DNA of 64,000 nucleotides from Rhodovarius crocodyli. GTDB taxonomy: Bacteria; Pseudomonadota; Alphaproteobacteria; Acetobacterales; Acetobacteraceae. Below are positions 7,524 to 15,392 of the stretch, piece after piece. The DNA lies in contig NZ_SACL01000003.1 of the NCBI RefSeq assembly GCF_004005855.1, positions 124,001-188,000 on the forward strand, read 5' to 3'. The notes below the pieces were generated by a model that did no database searches, had not been told where the DNA came from, and saw only the letters and a program-made list of their open reading frames with translations. Positions within the stretch are counted from its first letter, which is position 1. Every line of letters starts with the position of its first letter. Both the position numbers and the translations under genes were made by a program.

Positions 7524-9173
7524 TTACTCCAGACCGTCGTAGAAATCGTTGCCCTTGTCATCCACGACGATGAAGGCCGGGAAATCCTCCACCTGGATCT
7601 TCCAGACCGCTTCCATGCCCAGCTCCGGGTATTCCAGAACCTCGACATGCTTGATGCAGTCCTGCGCCAGGCGGGCGGCGGGGCCGCCCACGCTGCCCAG
7701 GTAGAAGCCGCCGTATTTCTGGCAGGCGTTGCGCACCGCCTTGCTGCGGTTGCCCTTGGCCAGCATCACGAGCGACCCGCCGGCGGCCTGGAAACCCTCG
7801 ACATAGCTGTCCATGCGGCCGGCCGTGGTGGGGCCGAAGCTGCCGGTCGGCATGCCCTCGGGCGTCTTGGCGGGGCCGGCGTAATAGACCGGGTGGTCCT
7901 TGATGTATTGCGGCAGGCCCTGGCCCGCGTCGATGCGCTCCTGCAACTTCGCATGGGCGATGTCGCGGGCGACGACGATGGTGCCGGTCAGCGACACGCG
8001 GGTCTTGACCGGGTACTGGCTCAGCGTGGCGCGGATGGCGTCCATCGGCTGGTTCAGGTCGATCTTGACGACCTCCCCGCCCAGGATGTCGTCCGTGTGC
8101 TCGGGCAGGTAATGCGCGGGCTCGGTCTCCAGCTGCTCCAGGAACACGCCCTCCGGCGTGATCTTGGCCTTGATCTGCCGGTCCGCGCTGCACGACACGC
8201 CGATGCCGATCGGCAGGGAGGCGCCGTGGCGCGCCATGCGGATCACCCGCACGTCATGGCAGAAATACTTGCCGCCGAACTGCGCGCCGATGCCCAGGTT
8301 CTGGGTCAGCTTGTGCACCTCGGCCTCCAGCTCCAGGTCGCGGATGGCGTGGCCGGACTTGTCGCCGCTGGTCGGCAGCGCATCGAGATACTTGGTCGAG
8401 GCCAGCTTCACCGTCTTCAGGTTCATCTCGGCGCTGGTGCCGCCGATGACGATGGCCAGGTGATAGGGCGGGCAGGCGCTGGTGCCGAGCGTCTTGATCT
8501 TTTCCTCAAGGAACTTCAGCAGCTTGTCCTTGTTCAGCACCGCACGGGTCTGCTGGAACAGGAAGGTCTTGTTGGCGCTGCCGCCGCCCTTCAGGACGAA
8601 TTGCAGGAAGAACTCGTCGGCGTGGTATTCGCCCGGGCTCGCCATCAGGTCGAACTGCACCGGCAGGTTGTTGCCGGTGTTCACCTCGTCATACATCGAC
8701 AGCGGCGCCATCATGGAATAGCGCAGGTTCGTCTCGGTATAGGTGCGGGCGACGCCCCAGCTGAGCGCCTCCTCCTCGTCACCCTCGACCCAGACGCGCT
8801 GGCCCTTCTTGCCGAACACCAGCGCCGTGCCGGTGTCCTGGCACATGGGCAGCACGCCGCCGGCGGCGATGTTGGCGTTCTTCAGCAGGTCGAGTGCCAC
8901 GAAGCGGTCGTTCGCGCTCGCCTCGGGGTCCTTCAGGATGTTGGACAGCTGCTGCAGATGCGCGGGGCGCAGCAGGTGAGAGACGTTGTGGCACGCCTCG
9001 AAGGCCAGCTTCTCCAGCACTTCCGGCTTGATCTTCAGGATCGTCTTGCCGTCCACCTCGACGGTGGACACGCCCTGGATGTCCAGCTTGCGGTATTTGG
9101 TGGTGTCCTCGCCGAGCGGGAACATGGTGCTGAAGGCGTAACCCTGAGGACGGGCGGGCTGGTCAAGCGGCAT
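7524..9173 (-). CDS. fumA: Class I fumarate hydratase (iron-sulfur, aerobic/anaerobic FumA/B type)
   Basis: This 549-residue cytoplasmic enzyme interconverts fumarate and malate in the TCA cycle using an oxygen-labile [4Fe-4S] cluster. The three cluster cysteines sit in the expected contexts: PMCQDTGT (Cys111), SACPPYH (Cys234) and VSCSADRQ (Cys328). The C-terminal beta domain has [13 protein letters not shown]. The length equals the family norm. The ATG at 9173 follows AGGGG about nine bases upstream. It is the first gene of the minus-strand train; whether the downstream genes depend on its promoter is inferred from spacing. Confidence 0.95.
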   Translation of the reverse strand: MPLDQPARPQGYAFSTMFPLGEDTTKYRKLDIQGVSTVEVDGKTILKIKPEVLEKLAFEACHNVSHLLRPAHLQQLSNILKDPEASANDRFVALDLLKNANIAAGGVLPMCQDTGTALVFGKKGQRVWVEGDEEEALSWGVARTYTETNLRYSMMAPLSMYDEVNTGNNLPVQFDLMASPGEYHADEFFLQFVLKGGGSANKTFLFQQTRAVLNKDKLLKFLEEKIKTLGTSACPPYHLAIVIGGTSAEMNLKTVKLASTKYLDALPTSGDKSGHAIRDLELEAEVHKLTQNLGIGAQFGGKYFCHDVRVIRMARHGASLPIGIGVSCSADRQIKAKITPEGVFLEQLETEPAHYLPEHTDDILGGEVVKIDLNQPMDAIRATLSQYPVKTRVSLTGTIVVARDIAHAKLQERIDAGQGLPQYIKDHPVYYAGPAKTPEGMPTGSFGPTTAGRMDSYVEGFQAAGGSLVMLAKGNRSKAVRNACQKYGGFYLGSVGGPAARLAQDCIKHVEVLEYPELGMEAVWKIQVEDFPAFIVVDDKGNDFYDGLE

Positions 9174-9249
9174 GGAAGGCCCCTGAAGCTGGCTGGTTAT
9201 GGGAAACCTATAGGACTAGCTGGGGCGGGGGAACAGGTGCGGAAGAGGG

Positions 9250-9588
9250 ATGGGTGTGGGCGCGAGGGTGGATGTCATTGAGGATCTGATCGCGGAGGGC
9301 AGGATTGATTACGTGAGCCTGTCCGACATCCTGTCGGAGGCATACCAGCAAGCGGGAAAAACGCCTGGCTTCGACAGGTTCGAATACGCGATGTCCCTTC
9401 TCGAACAGATGTTGGAATACGGGTTCTTCGCCGTCGATCTGGGGCCGGAGGCCGGTGGCTGCACCCCGTGGCAGGACCAGGACCATCAGACCATCCTGGC
9501 GCGCGTTCGACATGCCTGGAACGCTGCGCCAGACCCGAGCGTCGTGGCGCTGACCCACTGGTCCTGGCTGCCTGATCATCGGCACTGA
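9250..9588 (+). CDS. Immunity-like small protein, paralogue of the protein at 10378
   Basis: This 112-residue soluble acidic protein belongs to no family I can name. It shares ordered landmarks with the protein at 10378-10713: LIAEGRIDY, GFFAVDLGP, CTPWQDQ, ILARV and a C-terminal W-x-W/LP. The second copy sits immediately downstream of a toxin-like C-terminal domain, so both look like immunity proteins of a polymorphic toxin locus. GGAAGAGGG precedes the ATG. It is divergent from fumA and has normal high GC, unlike its paralogue. The immunity role is inferred from arrangement only. Confidence 0.6.
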   Translation: MGVGARVDVIEDLIAEGRIDYVSLSDILSEAYQQAGKTPGFDRFEYAMSLLEQMLEYGFFAVDLGPEAGGCTPWQDQDHQTILARVRHAWNAAPDPSVVALTHWSWLPDHRH

Positions 9589-9625
9589 CGGCAGTTTCAG
9601 TAACGCGATCTCACATGTTCCTAGT

Positions 9626-9658
9626 TTGTTCTTGATTTTGAGTGTGTTTTGATATAGG
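9626..9658 (+). promoter_or_regulatory. A/T-rich promoter-like segment
   Basis: An abrupt A/T-rich stretch after the first immunity-like gene contains TTGTTC and TTGATT hexamers followed by TATAGG. No arrangement has a perfect 17-base spacing, so the assignment is weak. Its position would serve the broken toxin-like gene and the second immunity-like gene. Confidence 0.2.
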
Positions 9659-9712
9659 AAAATAGGCTCATGACGTGGAGATCATTCCGCGGCAGGCCTC
9701 ACACCAGTCCCC

Positions 9713-10367
9713 ATGCCGGATGCGGGATCTTTCCGAAGCGCGGCGGCGAATGCCGCCAGAGGTCATGTAGCCCGCACCAGCACGCTGGTATCCGTCAGCG
9801 GCTATACCCGCGTGCGGGAAGGCCGGACCGAGCATGTGGGTCCGTATCAGCGCAGCAACCCTGGTCATGGCGATACGGGTGGCTTCTCGCTTGCGATGAA
9901 GCGGCCGATTCCCGGGCAGCAGCGACCGGGTGAGCCAATCAACCAACCGCTTGAAGGTGGCGGCGTCCTGAGGGGCGGTGGTGGTGGCGGGGGAGGTGGC
10001 GGATCAAGTGCAACATCCCCGCGTCCTGCCTAACCCCCTTTGGCGCCCCGGCAAAGCGCTCCTGCGGAATCACCCGCAGAGATCGTGGCTCCAGGTGGAC
10101 GGCCTATCGGATCGGTGTGGCCTCGATCACGGCCACACGTTCGAAGCCTGCCCGGAGGCGATCAGGCTGCACGAGCGATGTTCGAGCGCCTCACTGCCGG
10201 TCGCGGTGGTGTGGAAATCACGCCGCCAGGACATTCAGGCCGGCTTGTCCTGCTGCCCGACGGCAGCAGAATTAGGATATCGGCCTACATCGTCAAGCGG
10301 GTCTACGGCCGTTGATATCAATATACCTGGGATGAGAGCTGTTAGAAAAATTCATTCTTTCGATTAG
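9713..10367 (+). pseudogene. Broken C-terminal fragment of a polymorphic-toxin-like protein
   Basis: Three pieces add up to one disrupted reading frame. The first (9713-10033) encodes VSGYTRVREG...HVGPYQRSNPG, a motif style seen ahead of polymorphic-toxin tails, then a glycine run and a stop. The second, in the same frame (10040-10315), carries GGRPIGSVWPR...MFERLTAGRG and LLPDGSRI. The tail is in the +1 frame and reads GYRPTSSSGSTAVDINIPGM then VRKIHSFD. Skipping one base near 10277 joins LLPDGSRI to GYRPTSSSG, restoring a typical toxin C terminus. The stop at 10365-10367 abuts the SD of the next gene. No N-terminal delivery module is present, so it is an orphan or decayed toxin cassette. 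Confidence 0.55.
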
Positions 10368-10377
10368 GAGGTATAAA

Positions 10378-10713
10378 ATGTCAAATATAAATCATATCAT
10401 GGATCAATTCATTGCGGAGGGTGAGATAGATTACATAGCACTGTACCTCATAATAGATGGCGCGAGAGATTATTTTCCCGATTTTACCGAGAAAAATCAA
10501 ATGGAAAAAACTCTGCAGTTCATCGGTTTGATGATCGATCGTGGCTTCCTGGCAGTCGATCTTCTTCCCGATGGAAAGTGCAAGCCGTGGCCAGACCAGG
10601 AAAAATCCAGCATTCTACGCCGGATCGAGCGCGACTGGTCGAGAGACGGGGACGAAATGCGTGTCGGCATGGAATATTGGTTCCATTGGCCTTACCCTCC
10701 GCAGCCGGCCTGA
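10378..10713 (+). CDS. Immunity-like small protein downstream of toxin remnant
   Basis: This 111-residue acidic protein aligns along its length with the protein at 9250: FIAEGEIDY, GFLAVDLLP, KPWPDQ, ILRRI and a closing WFHWP. The ATG has a perfect AGGAGG six bases upstream, and that SD directly follows the TAG of the toxin-like tail (10367), the usual toxin-immunity order. The first half is clearly A/T-richer than its surroundings (ATAATAGATGG, GAGAAAAATC), which suggests horizontal origin. The family is not one I recognise. The immunity function is inferred. Confidence 0.65.
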   Translation: MSNINHIMDQFIAEGEIDYIALYLIIDGARDYFPDFTEKNQMEKTLQFIGLMIDRGFLAVDLLPDGKCKPWPDQEKSSILRRIERDWSRDGDEMRVGMEYWFHWPYPPQPA

Positions 10714-10743
10714 GACGCCCCCAGGGCATTCTGCCAGTAAACA

Positions 10744-10800
10744 AGCTGGGGTGCAGGGGCCTTTCGGCTCCTGCCGGGGGTGTCGGGGGCAGCGCCCCTG
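10744..10800. repeat. GC-rich hairpin segment, possible dispersed repeat or terminator
   Basis: The stretch contains GCAGGGGCC-TTTC-GGCTCCTGC (one G:T pair) followed by GGGGGCAGCGCCCCTGA. Stems of this style are scattered between genes in Acetobacteraceae genomes; that is recollection, not tested here. It lies between the accessory island and hslV. No U-run follows, so a terminator role is uncertain. Confidence 0.4.
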
Positions 10801-10876
10801 ACTGCTGCCACGCCCGCCTCCCTTTCATACCCCCCATGCGTTGCAACGCCGCACCGAACACGCCACATCGCCCCCC

Positions 10877-11428
10877 ATGACAAACTCACACGACCCGCTC
10901 GGCTGGCATGGCACTACCATTCTCTGCGTGCGCCGGGACGGACAGGTGGCCATGGCCGGCGATGGCCAGGTCTCCATGGGTGCTACCGTGGTGAAGAACA
11001 ACGCGCGCAAGGTGCGGCGTATCGCCGGCGGCAAGGTTCTGGCGGGTTTCGCCGGCGCCACCGCCGATGCCTTCACCCTTCTGGAACGCCTCGAAGCCAA
11101 GCTTGAGCGTTTCCCGGACCAGCTCGAGCGCGCCTGCGTCGAACTGGCAAAGGACTGGCGGACGGACCGTTACCTGCGGCGGCTTGAAGCGCTGCTGGCG
11201 GTGGCCGACGCCAACCGTTCCCTGTTGCTGACCGGCAATGGCGATGTGCTGGAACCCGAGGACAGCATCATCGGCATCGGTTCGGGCGGCAATTACGCCC
11301 TGGCCGCCGCAAGGGGCCTGATGACCGTGGAGGGCATCTCCGCCGAGGAGGTGGCCCGCCGTTCGATGAAGATCGCGGCCGATATCTGCGTCTACACCAA
11401 CGGCAATTTCGTGCTGGAGACGCTGTGA
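10877..11428 (+). CDS. hslV: ATP-dependent protease peptidase subunit HslV (ClpQ)
   Basis: This 183-residue N-terminal-nucleophile peptidase forms the double-hexamer core of the HslVU protease and degrades unfolded or regulatory proteins in the cytoplasm. A 12-residue propeptide precedes HG-TTIL, so Thr13 becomes the catalytic N-terminal threonine after processing. DGQVSMG and the [14 protein letters not shown] segment are diagnostic. The ATG at 10877 was preferred over an in-frame ATG at 10841 because it gives the usual propeptide length. The stop overlaps the hslU start by one base. Confidence 0.95.
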   Translation: MTNSHDPLGWHGTTILCVRRDGQVAMAGDGQVSMGATVVKNNARKVRRIAGGKVLAGFAGATADAFTLLERLEAKLERFPDQLERACVELAKDWRTDRYLRRLEALLAVADANRSLLLTGNGDVLEPEDSIIGIGSGGNYALAAARGLMTVEGISAEEVARRSMKIAADICVYTNGNFVLETL

Positions 11429-12732
11429 TGGAACTCTCCCCGCGTGAGATCGTGAGCGAGCTGGATCGCTACATCGTGGGCCAGGCCGACGCGAAGCGCG
11501 CCGTGGCCATCGCCCTGCGCAACCGCTGGCGCCGCCAGCAACTGCCCGAGGCCGTGCAGGCCGAGGTGGTGCCCAAGAACATCCTGATGATCGGCCCGAC
11601 CGGCTGCGGCAAGACGGAGATTGCCCGCCGCGTGGCCAAGCTGGCCAACGCCCCCTTCATGAAGGTGGAGGCCACGAAGTTCACCGAGGTCGGCTATGTC
11701 GGCCGCGATGTGGACGGCATCATCCGCGACCTGCTGGAGGTCGCGATCGTCCAGCTGCGCGAACAGGCCCGCAAGGGCGTGGCGGCCAAGGCCGAGCTCG
11801 CCGCCGAGGAACGCCTGCTGACCGCGCTGGTGGGCGAAGGTGCCTCCGGCGAGACCCGCATGAAGTTCCGCCGCATGCTGCGCGCCGGCGAGCTCGAAAC
11901 CCGCGAGATCGAACTCGCGCTGACCGAGCCTGCCGCCGCGCCCATCGGCGTGATGGAAATGCCGGGCATGCCGCCCGGCATGCAGAACATGCAGGAACAG
12001 CTGGCCAAGATGTTCGGCAAGGGTGCCAAGCCCCGCAAGGTCACGGTGGCCCATGCGCGTGAGGCCCTGCTGCGCGAGGAAGCCGACAAGCTGCTGGACG
12101 AGGATCAGCTGATCCGCGACGCGGTGCGCCATGTCGAGAACAACGGCATCGTCTTCATCGACGAGATCGACAAGATCGCGCGCGGCGGCGAGGGCGGGGT
12201 GCGCGGCGGCGATGTATCCCGCGAAGGCGTGCAGCGCGACCTGCTGCCGCTGATCGAGGGCACGGTGGTCAACACCAAGCATGGCGCGGTGAAGACGGAC
12301 TTCATCCTGTTCATCGCGGCCGGTGCCTTCCATGTCTCCAAGCCGTCCGACCTGCTGCCCGAACTGCAGGGCCGCCTGCCGATCCGGGTGGAGCTGACGG
12401 CGCTGAGCCGTGAGGATCTGCGCCGCATCCTGACCGACCCGGAACACTCGCTGGTCAAGCAGTACATCGCGCTGATGGGCACGGAGGGCGTGACGCTCGA
12501 CGTGACCGAGGACGCGGTGGATGCGGTGGCGGATCTGGCCGCGGACATCAACGCGCGGGTCGAGAACATCGGCGCCCGCCGCCTGTCCACGGTGCTGGAA
12601 CGGCTGCTGGAGGAGATCAGCTTCACCGCCTCCGACCGCGGGGGTGAGACGGTGAAGGTTGATGGCGGGCTGGTGCGGGAGAAGGTGGCCCCCTTGGCCG
12701 GGTCGGCCGATCTGTCGCGCTATATCCTGTAG
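11428..12732 (+). CDS. hslU: HslUV ATPase subunit HslU (ClpY)
   Basis: This 434-residue AAA+ unfoldase feeds substrates into HslV. Walker A is GPTGCGKT (residues 56-63), preceded by the pore-loop region and followed by GYVGRDVD. Walker B with sensor context is [10 protein letters not shown]. The I-domain lies in between, and the C terminus DLSRYIL is the conserved tail that docks into HslV. The ATG at 11428 shares its A with the hslV stop TGA; a GTG directly upstream (11425) is also in frame. A repeat element with strong hairpins follows the gene. Confidence 0.96.
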   Translation: MELSPREIVSELDRYIVGQADAKRAVAIALRNRWRRQQLPEAVQAEVVPKNILMIGPTGCGKTEIARRVAKLANAPFMKVEATKFTEVGYVGRDVDGIIRDLLEVAIVQLREQARKGVAAKAELAAEERLLTALVGEGASGETRMKFRRMLRAGELETREIELALTEPAAAPIGVMEMPGMPPGMQNMQEQLAKMFGKGAKPRKVTVAHAREALLREEADKLLDEDQLIRDAVRHVENNGIVFIDEIDKIARGGEGGVRGGDVSREGVQRDLLPLIEGTVVNTKHGAVKTDFILFIAAGAFHVSKPSDLLPELQGRLPIRVELTALSREDLRRILTDPEHSLVKQYIALMGTEGVTLDVTEDAVDAVADLAADINARVENIGARRLSTVLERLLEEISFTASDRGGETVKVDGGLVREKVAPLAGSADLSRYIL

Positions 12733-12741
12733 TGTTGGTGC

Positions 12742-12770
12742 GGCCCCCGGTTCTTCTTGGGTCGGGGGTC
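12742..12770 (+). terminator. GC-rich stem after hslU
   Basis: GGCCCCC and CGGGGGTC arms about 13 bases apart start ten bases after the hslU stop, just before the A/T hairpin of the repeat element. It could be the first part of a two-step terminator for hslVU. Only short arms are visible. Confidence 0.3.
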
Positions 12771-12775
12771 AGACC

Positions 12776-12902
12776 TTTGTTCTTTTTTATAAAAAAGAAC
12801 CAAAAAATTTTTGATATTATTATTCGGCGCGGATGTGCGGTTCGTGCGCCCATAAATTCGCAAAAGTCTTTTTGCTTCTTTTTCTACGGAAAAAAGAAGA
12901 TC
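12776..12902. repeat. Double-hairpin repeat element, copy 1
   Basis: This ~127-bp element has two A/T-rich stem-loops at its ends. One is the perfect 22-base palindrome at 12779-12800 (GTTCTTTTTTA and its complement) followed by CAAAAAATTTTTG. The other is at 12875-12899 (CTTCTTTTTC...GAAAAAAGAAG), preceded by TTCGCAAAAGTCTTTTTG. The same ends occur, inverted, at 15264-15392, while the centre differs. Both strands give a stem followed by T-rich sequence, so it can act as a bidirectional terminator. It sits between hslU and the MFS gene, far A/T-richer than the flanks. Confidence 0.75.
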
Positions 12903-12974
12903 AACCAACCACCGATAGCCATCCGCCGCCCGTCGTATAAGCTGCCCCTTCAGCCATGAACGAAGGGGGCGCCG

Positions 12975-14213
12975 ATGCCTGCGAAAGCCTGGGCCTGGTG
13001 CCTTTACGACTTCGCGAACAGTGCCTTTCCCACCATCGTCTCGACCTTCGTCATCGCCACCTATTTCACCTCCGCCGTGGCCCCCAGCCCGGTCGAGGGC
13101 CAGGCCATGTGGGGCTGGATGCAGGCGCTGGCGGGGGTGGCGATCGGCATCCTGTCGCCCATCCTGGGCGCGGTGGCCGATGCGGGCGGGCGCAGGCGGG
13201 CGCTGCTCGCGCTGTTCACCGTGCTGACCGCGCTGGCCAGCGCCGCCATCTGGTTCGTGCATCCGCGCGCGGAGGACGCGCTGGCCGCGCTGCTGCTGAT
13301 CGGCATCGCGACGGTGTCCTTCGAGCTCGGCACCGTCTTCTACAACGCCATGCTGCCCACCGTGGCGCCCACCGAGAAGATGGGCCGCATCTCCGGCATC
13401 GGCTGGGGCATCGGCTATATCGGCGGGCTGCTGTGCCTGGGCGTCAGCCTGGTGGTGCTGCTGAAGCCCGATCCCGCGCCCTTCGGCCTGGACCGCGGCG
13501 CCGCCGAGCATGTCCGCGCCACCGCCCTGCTGGTCGGCGCCTGGATCCTGGCCTTCGGCTGGCCGGTGCTGCTGGCCGTGCCGGACCCGCGAGAGAAACC
13601 GCCGGTCTCGCAAGCCATCCGTGAGGGGCTGCGCGGCATCCGCGACACGCTGCGGCAGCTGCCGCACCAGCCGGTGCTGGGGCGCTTCCTGCTGGCGCGG
13701 CTGTTCTACACGGATGGGCTGAACACCCTGTTCGCCTTCGGCGCCATCTATGCCGCCGGCCGCTTCGGCATGAAGGTCGAGGAAATCCTGCTGTTCGGCA
13801 TCCTGCTGAACGTCACGGCCGGCGCCGGCGCCTTCGCGGGCGGCTGGCTGGAGGACCGGCTGGGTTCCCGCCGCACCGTGCTGGCCAGCCTGGCCGCCAT
13901 CATCCTGATCGGCATCGCGCTGCTGATGGTCGAAAGCCGGACGATGTTCTGGGTGCTGGGCGGGGGCTTGGGCATCTTCTTCGGCCCCGCCCAGGCGGCC
14001 AGCCGCACGCTGATGGCGCGGCTGGCGCCGCCCGACCAGGCGGCGGGGTGGTTCGGGCTGTTCGCGCTCTCGGGGCGCGTCACCGGCTTCATCGGGCCTT
14101 CGCTGCTGGCGCTGGCCACCACGCTGTTCGCCAGCCAGGTGGCGGGCATGGCGGTGGTGCTGGGTCTGCTGGGGCTGGGCGCCCTTCTCTTGCTCAGGGT
14201 GCGCGCGGCCTGA
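12975..14213 (+). CDS. MFS transporter, UMF1/Atg22-like
   Basis: This 412-residue inner-membrane protein has about 12 hydrophobic segments. The opening WCLYDFANSAFPTIVSTF is the signature of the UMF1/Atg22-like branch of the major facilitator superfamily, and ADAGGRRR is the cytoplasmic loop 2-3 motif. A cytoplasmic mid-loop (DPREKPPVSQAIREG) separates the two six-helix halves. The substrate of bacterial members is unknown; the yeast homologue effluxes amino acids from the vacuole. It lies between two inverted repeat copies together with a Bug receptor gene. Confidence 0.88.
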   Translation: MPAKAWAWCLYDFANSAFPTIVSTFVIATYFTSAVAPSPVEGQAMWGWMQALAGVAIGILSPILGAVADAGGRRRALLALFTVLTALASAAIWFVHPRAEDALAALLLIGIATVSFELGTVFYNAMLPTVAPTEKMGRISGIGWGIGYIGGLLCLGVSLVVLLKPDPAPFGLDRGAAEHVRATALLVGAWILAFGWPVLLAVPDPREKPPVSQAIREGLRGIRDTLRQLPHQPVLGRFLLARLFYTDGLNTLFAFGAIYAAGRFGMKVEEILLFGILLNVTAGAGAFAGGWLEDRLGSRRTVLASLAAIILIGIALLMVESRTMFWVLGGGLGIFFGPAQAASRTLMARLAPPDQAAGWFGLFALSGRVTGFIGPSLLALATTLFASQVAGMAVVLGLLGLGALLLLRVRAA

Positions 14214-14308
14214 GCATTCGCCGCGCGCCGGGTGGCCGCCATGGCCCGAATGGGGCTGGCGCGCGGGTTACGCCGGTGCAATTTGCTTCGAACCGAAGGA
14301 GATTGCCC

Positions 14309-15265
14309 ATGTACCGCCGCTCCCTGATGGCCCTGCCGGGGCTTCTCGCGACGCCCGCGCTCGCCCAGTCCTGGCGGCCGACCGCGCCTGTCCGCTATGT
14401 CGTGCCTTTCCCGCCCGGCTCCAGCTTCGATCTGGTGGGGCGGCTGGTCTCCGAGGGCGTGGCCGCCACGCTGGGCCAGTCCGTGGTGGTGGAAAACCGC
14501 CCCGGCGCCGGCACGCTGGTCGCCGTGCAGGCCGTGAAGGTCATGCCGCCCGATGGGCAGACCGTGGTGATGGTCGCCAACAGCTTCACCGTGAACCAGA
14601 CCCTGCACCAGCCGCGCCCCTATGATGCGGAGCGCGATTTCGACCCGCTGGCGCTGCTGGTGGAAACCCCGCATGTGCTGGTCTGCCACCCCTCCTTCGC
14701 GACCGACTTCGCCTCCTTCCTGGCCAAGGCCAAGGCGCCGGGCGCGGGCGTGGTGTTCGGCAGCAACGGCCAGGGCACCAGCCAGCACATGGGCCTTGAG
14801 CACCTGAAGCTGCTGGCCGGGCTGAACGCCGAGCATGTTCCCTATCGGGGCGTGGCGCCCATGATGACCGACCTGCTGGCCGGCCGGGTGAACTACACCC
14901 TGGCCAACCTGCCGGATGCGCTGGACCCGATCCGTGACGGGCGCCTGGTGGGGCTCGGCATCGTGTCGGCCACGCGCCACCGCCTGGTGCCGAACCTGCC
15001 CACCATGGCGGAGCAGGGCTTCCCGCAGCTGGTCTCCGACACCTGGTATGGCGTCGTGATGCCCTCTGGCGGCCGCCCCGAGGTGAAGGCAGCGCTGTCG
15101 GCCGCCATTATCGGCGCGATCGGCAAGCCGGAGCTGAAGCCGCGGCTGGAAGGGATGGGGCTGGATGTGATGGCCCAGGGCCCGGCGCAGCTGGCCGAGC
15201 GCATCCGGCGCGATACCGTGACCTATGCCGAGGTGGTGCGGCTGGCGAATTTGAAGCCGGAGTGA
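14309..15265 (+). CDS. Bug/TctC-family periplasmic solute receptor
   Basis: This 318-residue protein has a signal peptide (MYRRSLMALPGLLATPALAQ). Bug-fold signatures are VRYVVPFPPGSSFD, VVENRPGAG, HVPYRG and LVPNLPTMAEQG. A GAAGGAG SD lies eight bases before the ATG at 14309; a longer reading frame from 14048 overlaps the MFS gene and is rejected. Many Bug receptors work with TctAB, which is absent nearby; here an MFS gene is upstream, though no functional link is proven. The stop overlaps the start of repeat copy 2. Confidence 0.9.
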   Translation: MYRRSLMALPGLLATPALAQSWRPTAPVRYVVPFPPGSSFDLVGRLVSEGVAATLGQSVVVENRPGAGTLVAVQAVKVMPPDGQTVVMVANSFTVNQTLHQPRPYDAERDFDPLALLVETPHVLVCHPSFATDFASFLAKAKAPGAGVVFGSNGQGTSQHMGLEHLKLLAGLNAEHVPYRGVAPMMTDLLAGRVNYTLANLPDALDPIRDGRLVGLGIVSATRHRLVPNLPTMAEQGFPQLVSDTWYGVVMPSGGRPEVKAALSAAIIGAIGKPELKPRLEGMGLDVMAQGPAQLAERIRRDTVTYAEVVRLANLKPE

Positions 15266-15392
15266 TCTTCTTTTTCTGTAGAAAAAGAAGCAAAAAGACT
15301 TTTGCGAGTTCAGGGTGAAGGCGCGCCTTCACCCCCATAACCACACTTAACTGACAAAGATTTTTTGGTTCTTTTTTGTAAAAAAGAACAAA
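15264..15392. repeat. Double-hairpin repeat element, copy 2 (inverted)
   Basis: This is the reverse-orientation copy of the element at 12776-12902. The stems are 15267-15290 (CTTCTTTTTC-TGTA-GAAAAAGAAG), a central 22-base palindrome at 15313-15334 (GGGTGAAGGCG and complement), and 15368-15389 (GTTCTTTTTT-GT-AAAAAAGAAC). The flanks GCAAAAAGACTTTTGCGA and CAAAGATTTTTTG match copy 1 inverted. It exactly fills the space between the stop codons of two convergent Bug genes, consistent with a bidirectional terminator for both. Confidence 0.75.

Noticed and set aside
7287-9281. 664-residue open frame on the plus strand
   Set aside because: It is antisense to class I fumarase, with His/Arg/Gln-rich shadow composition typical of high-GC DNA.
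9985-10010. GGTGG-rich run, possible G-quadruplex or simple repeat element
   Set aside because: It encodes a short glycine run inside the broken toxin-like frame. It is too short and irregular to call a separate element.
9978-10319. Upstream part of the frame carrying the VDINIP tail
   Set aside because: Only its last ~30 codons look like protein. The rest is a shadow of the toxin-like frame, so the two were joined as a frameshifted pseudogene instead.
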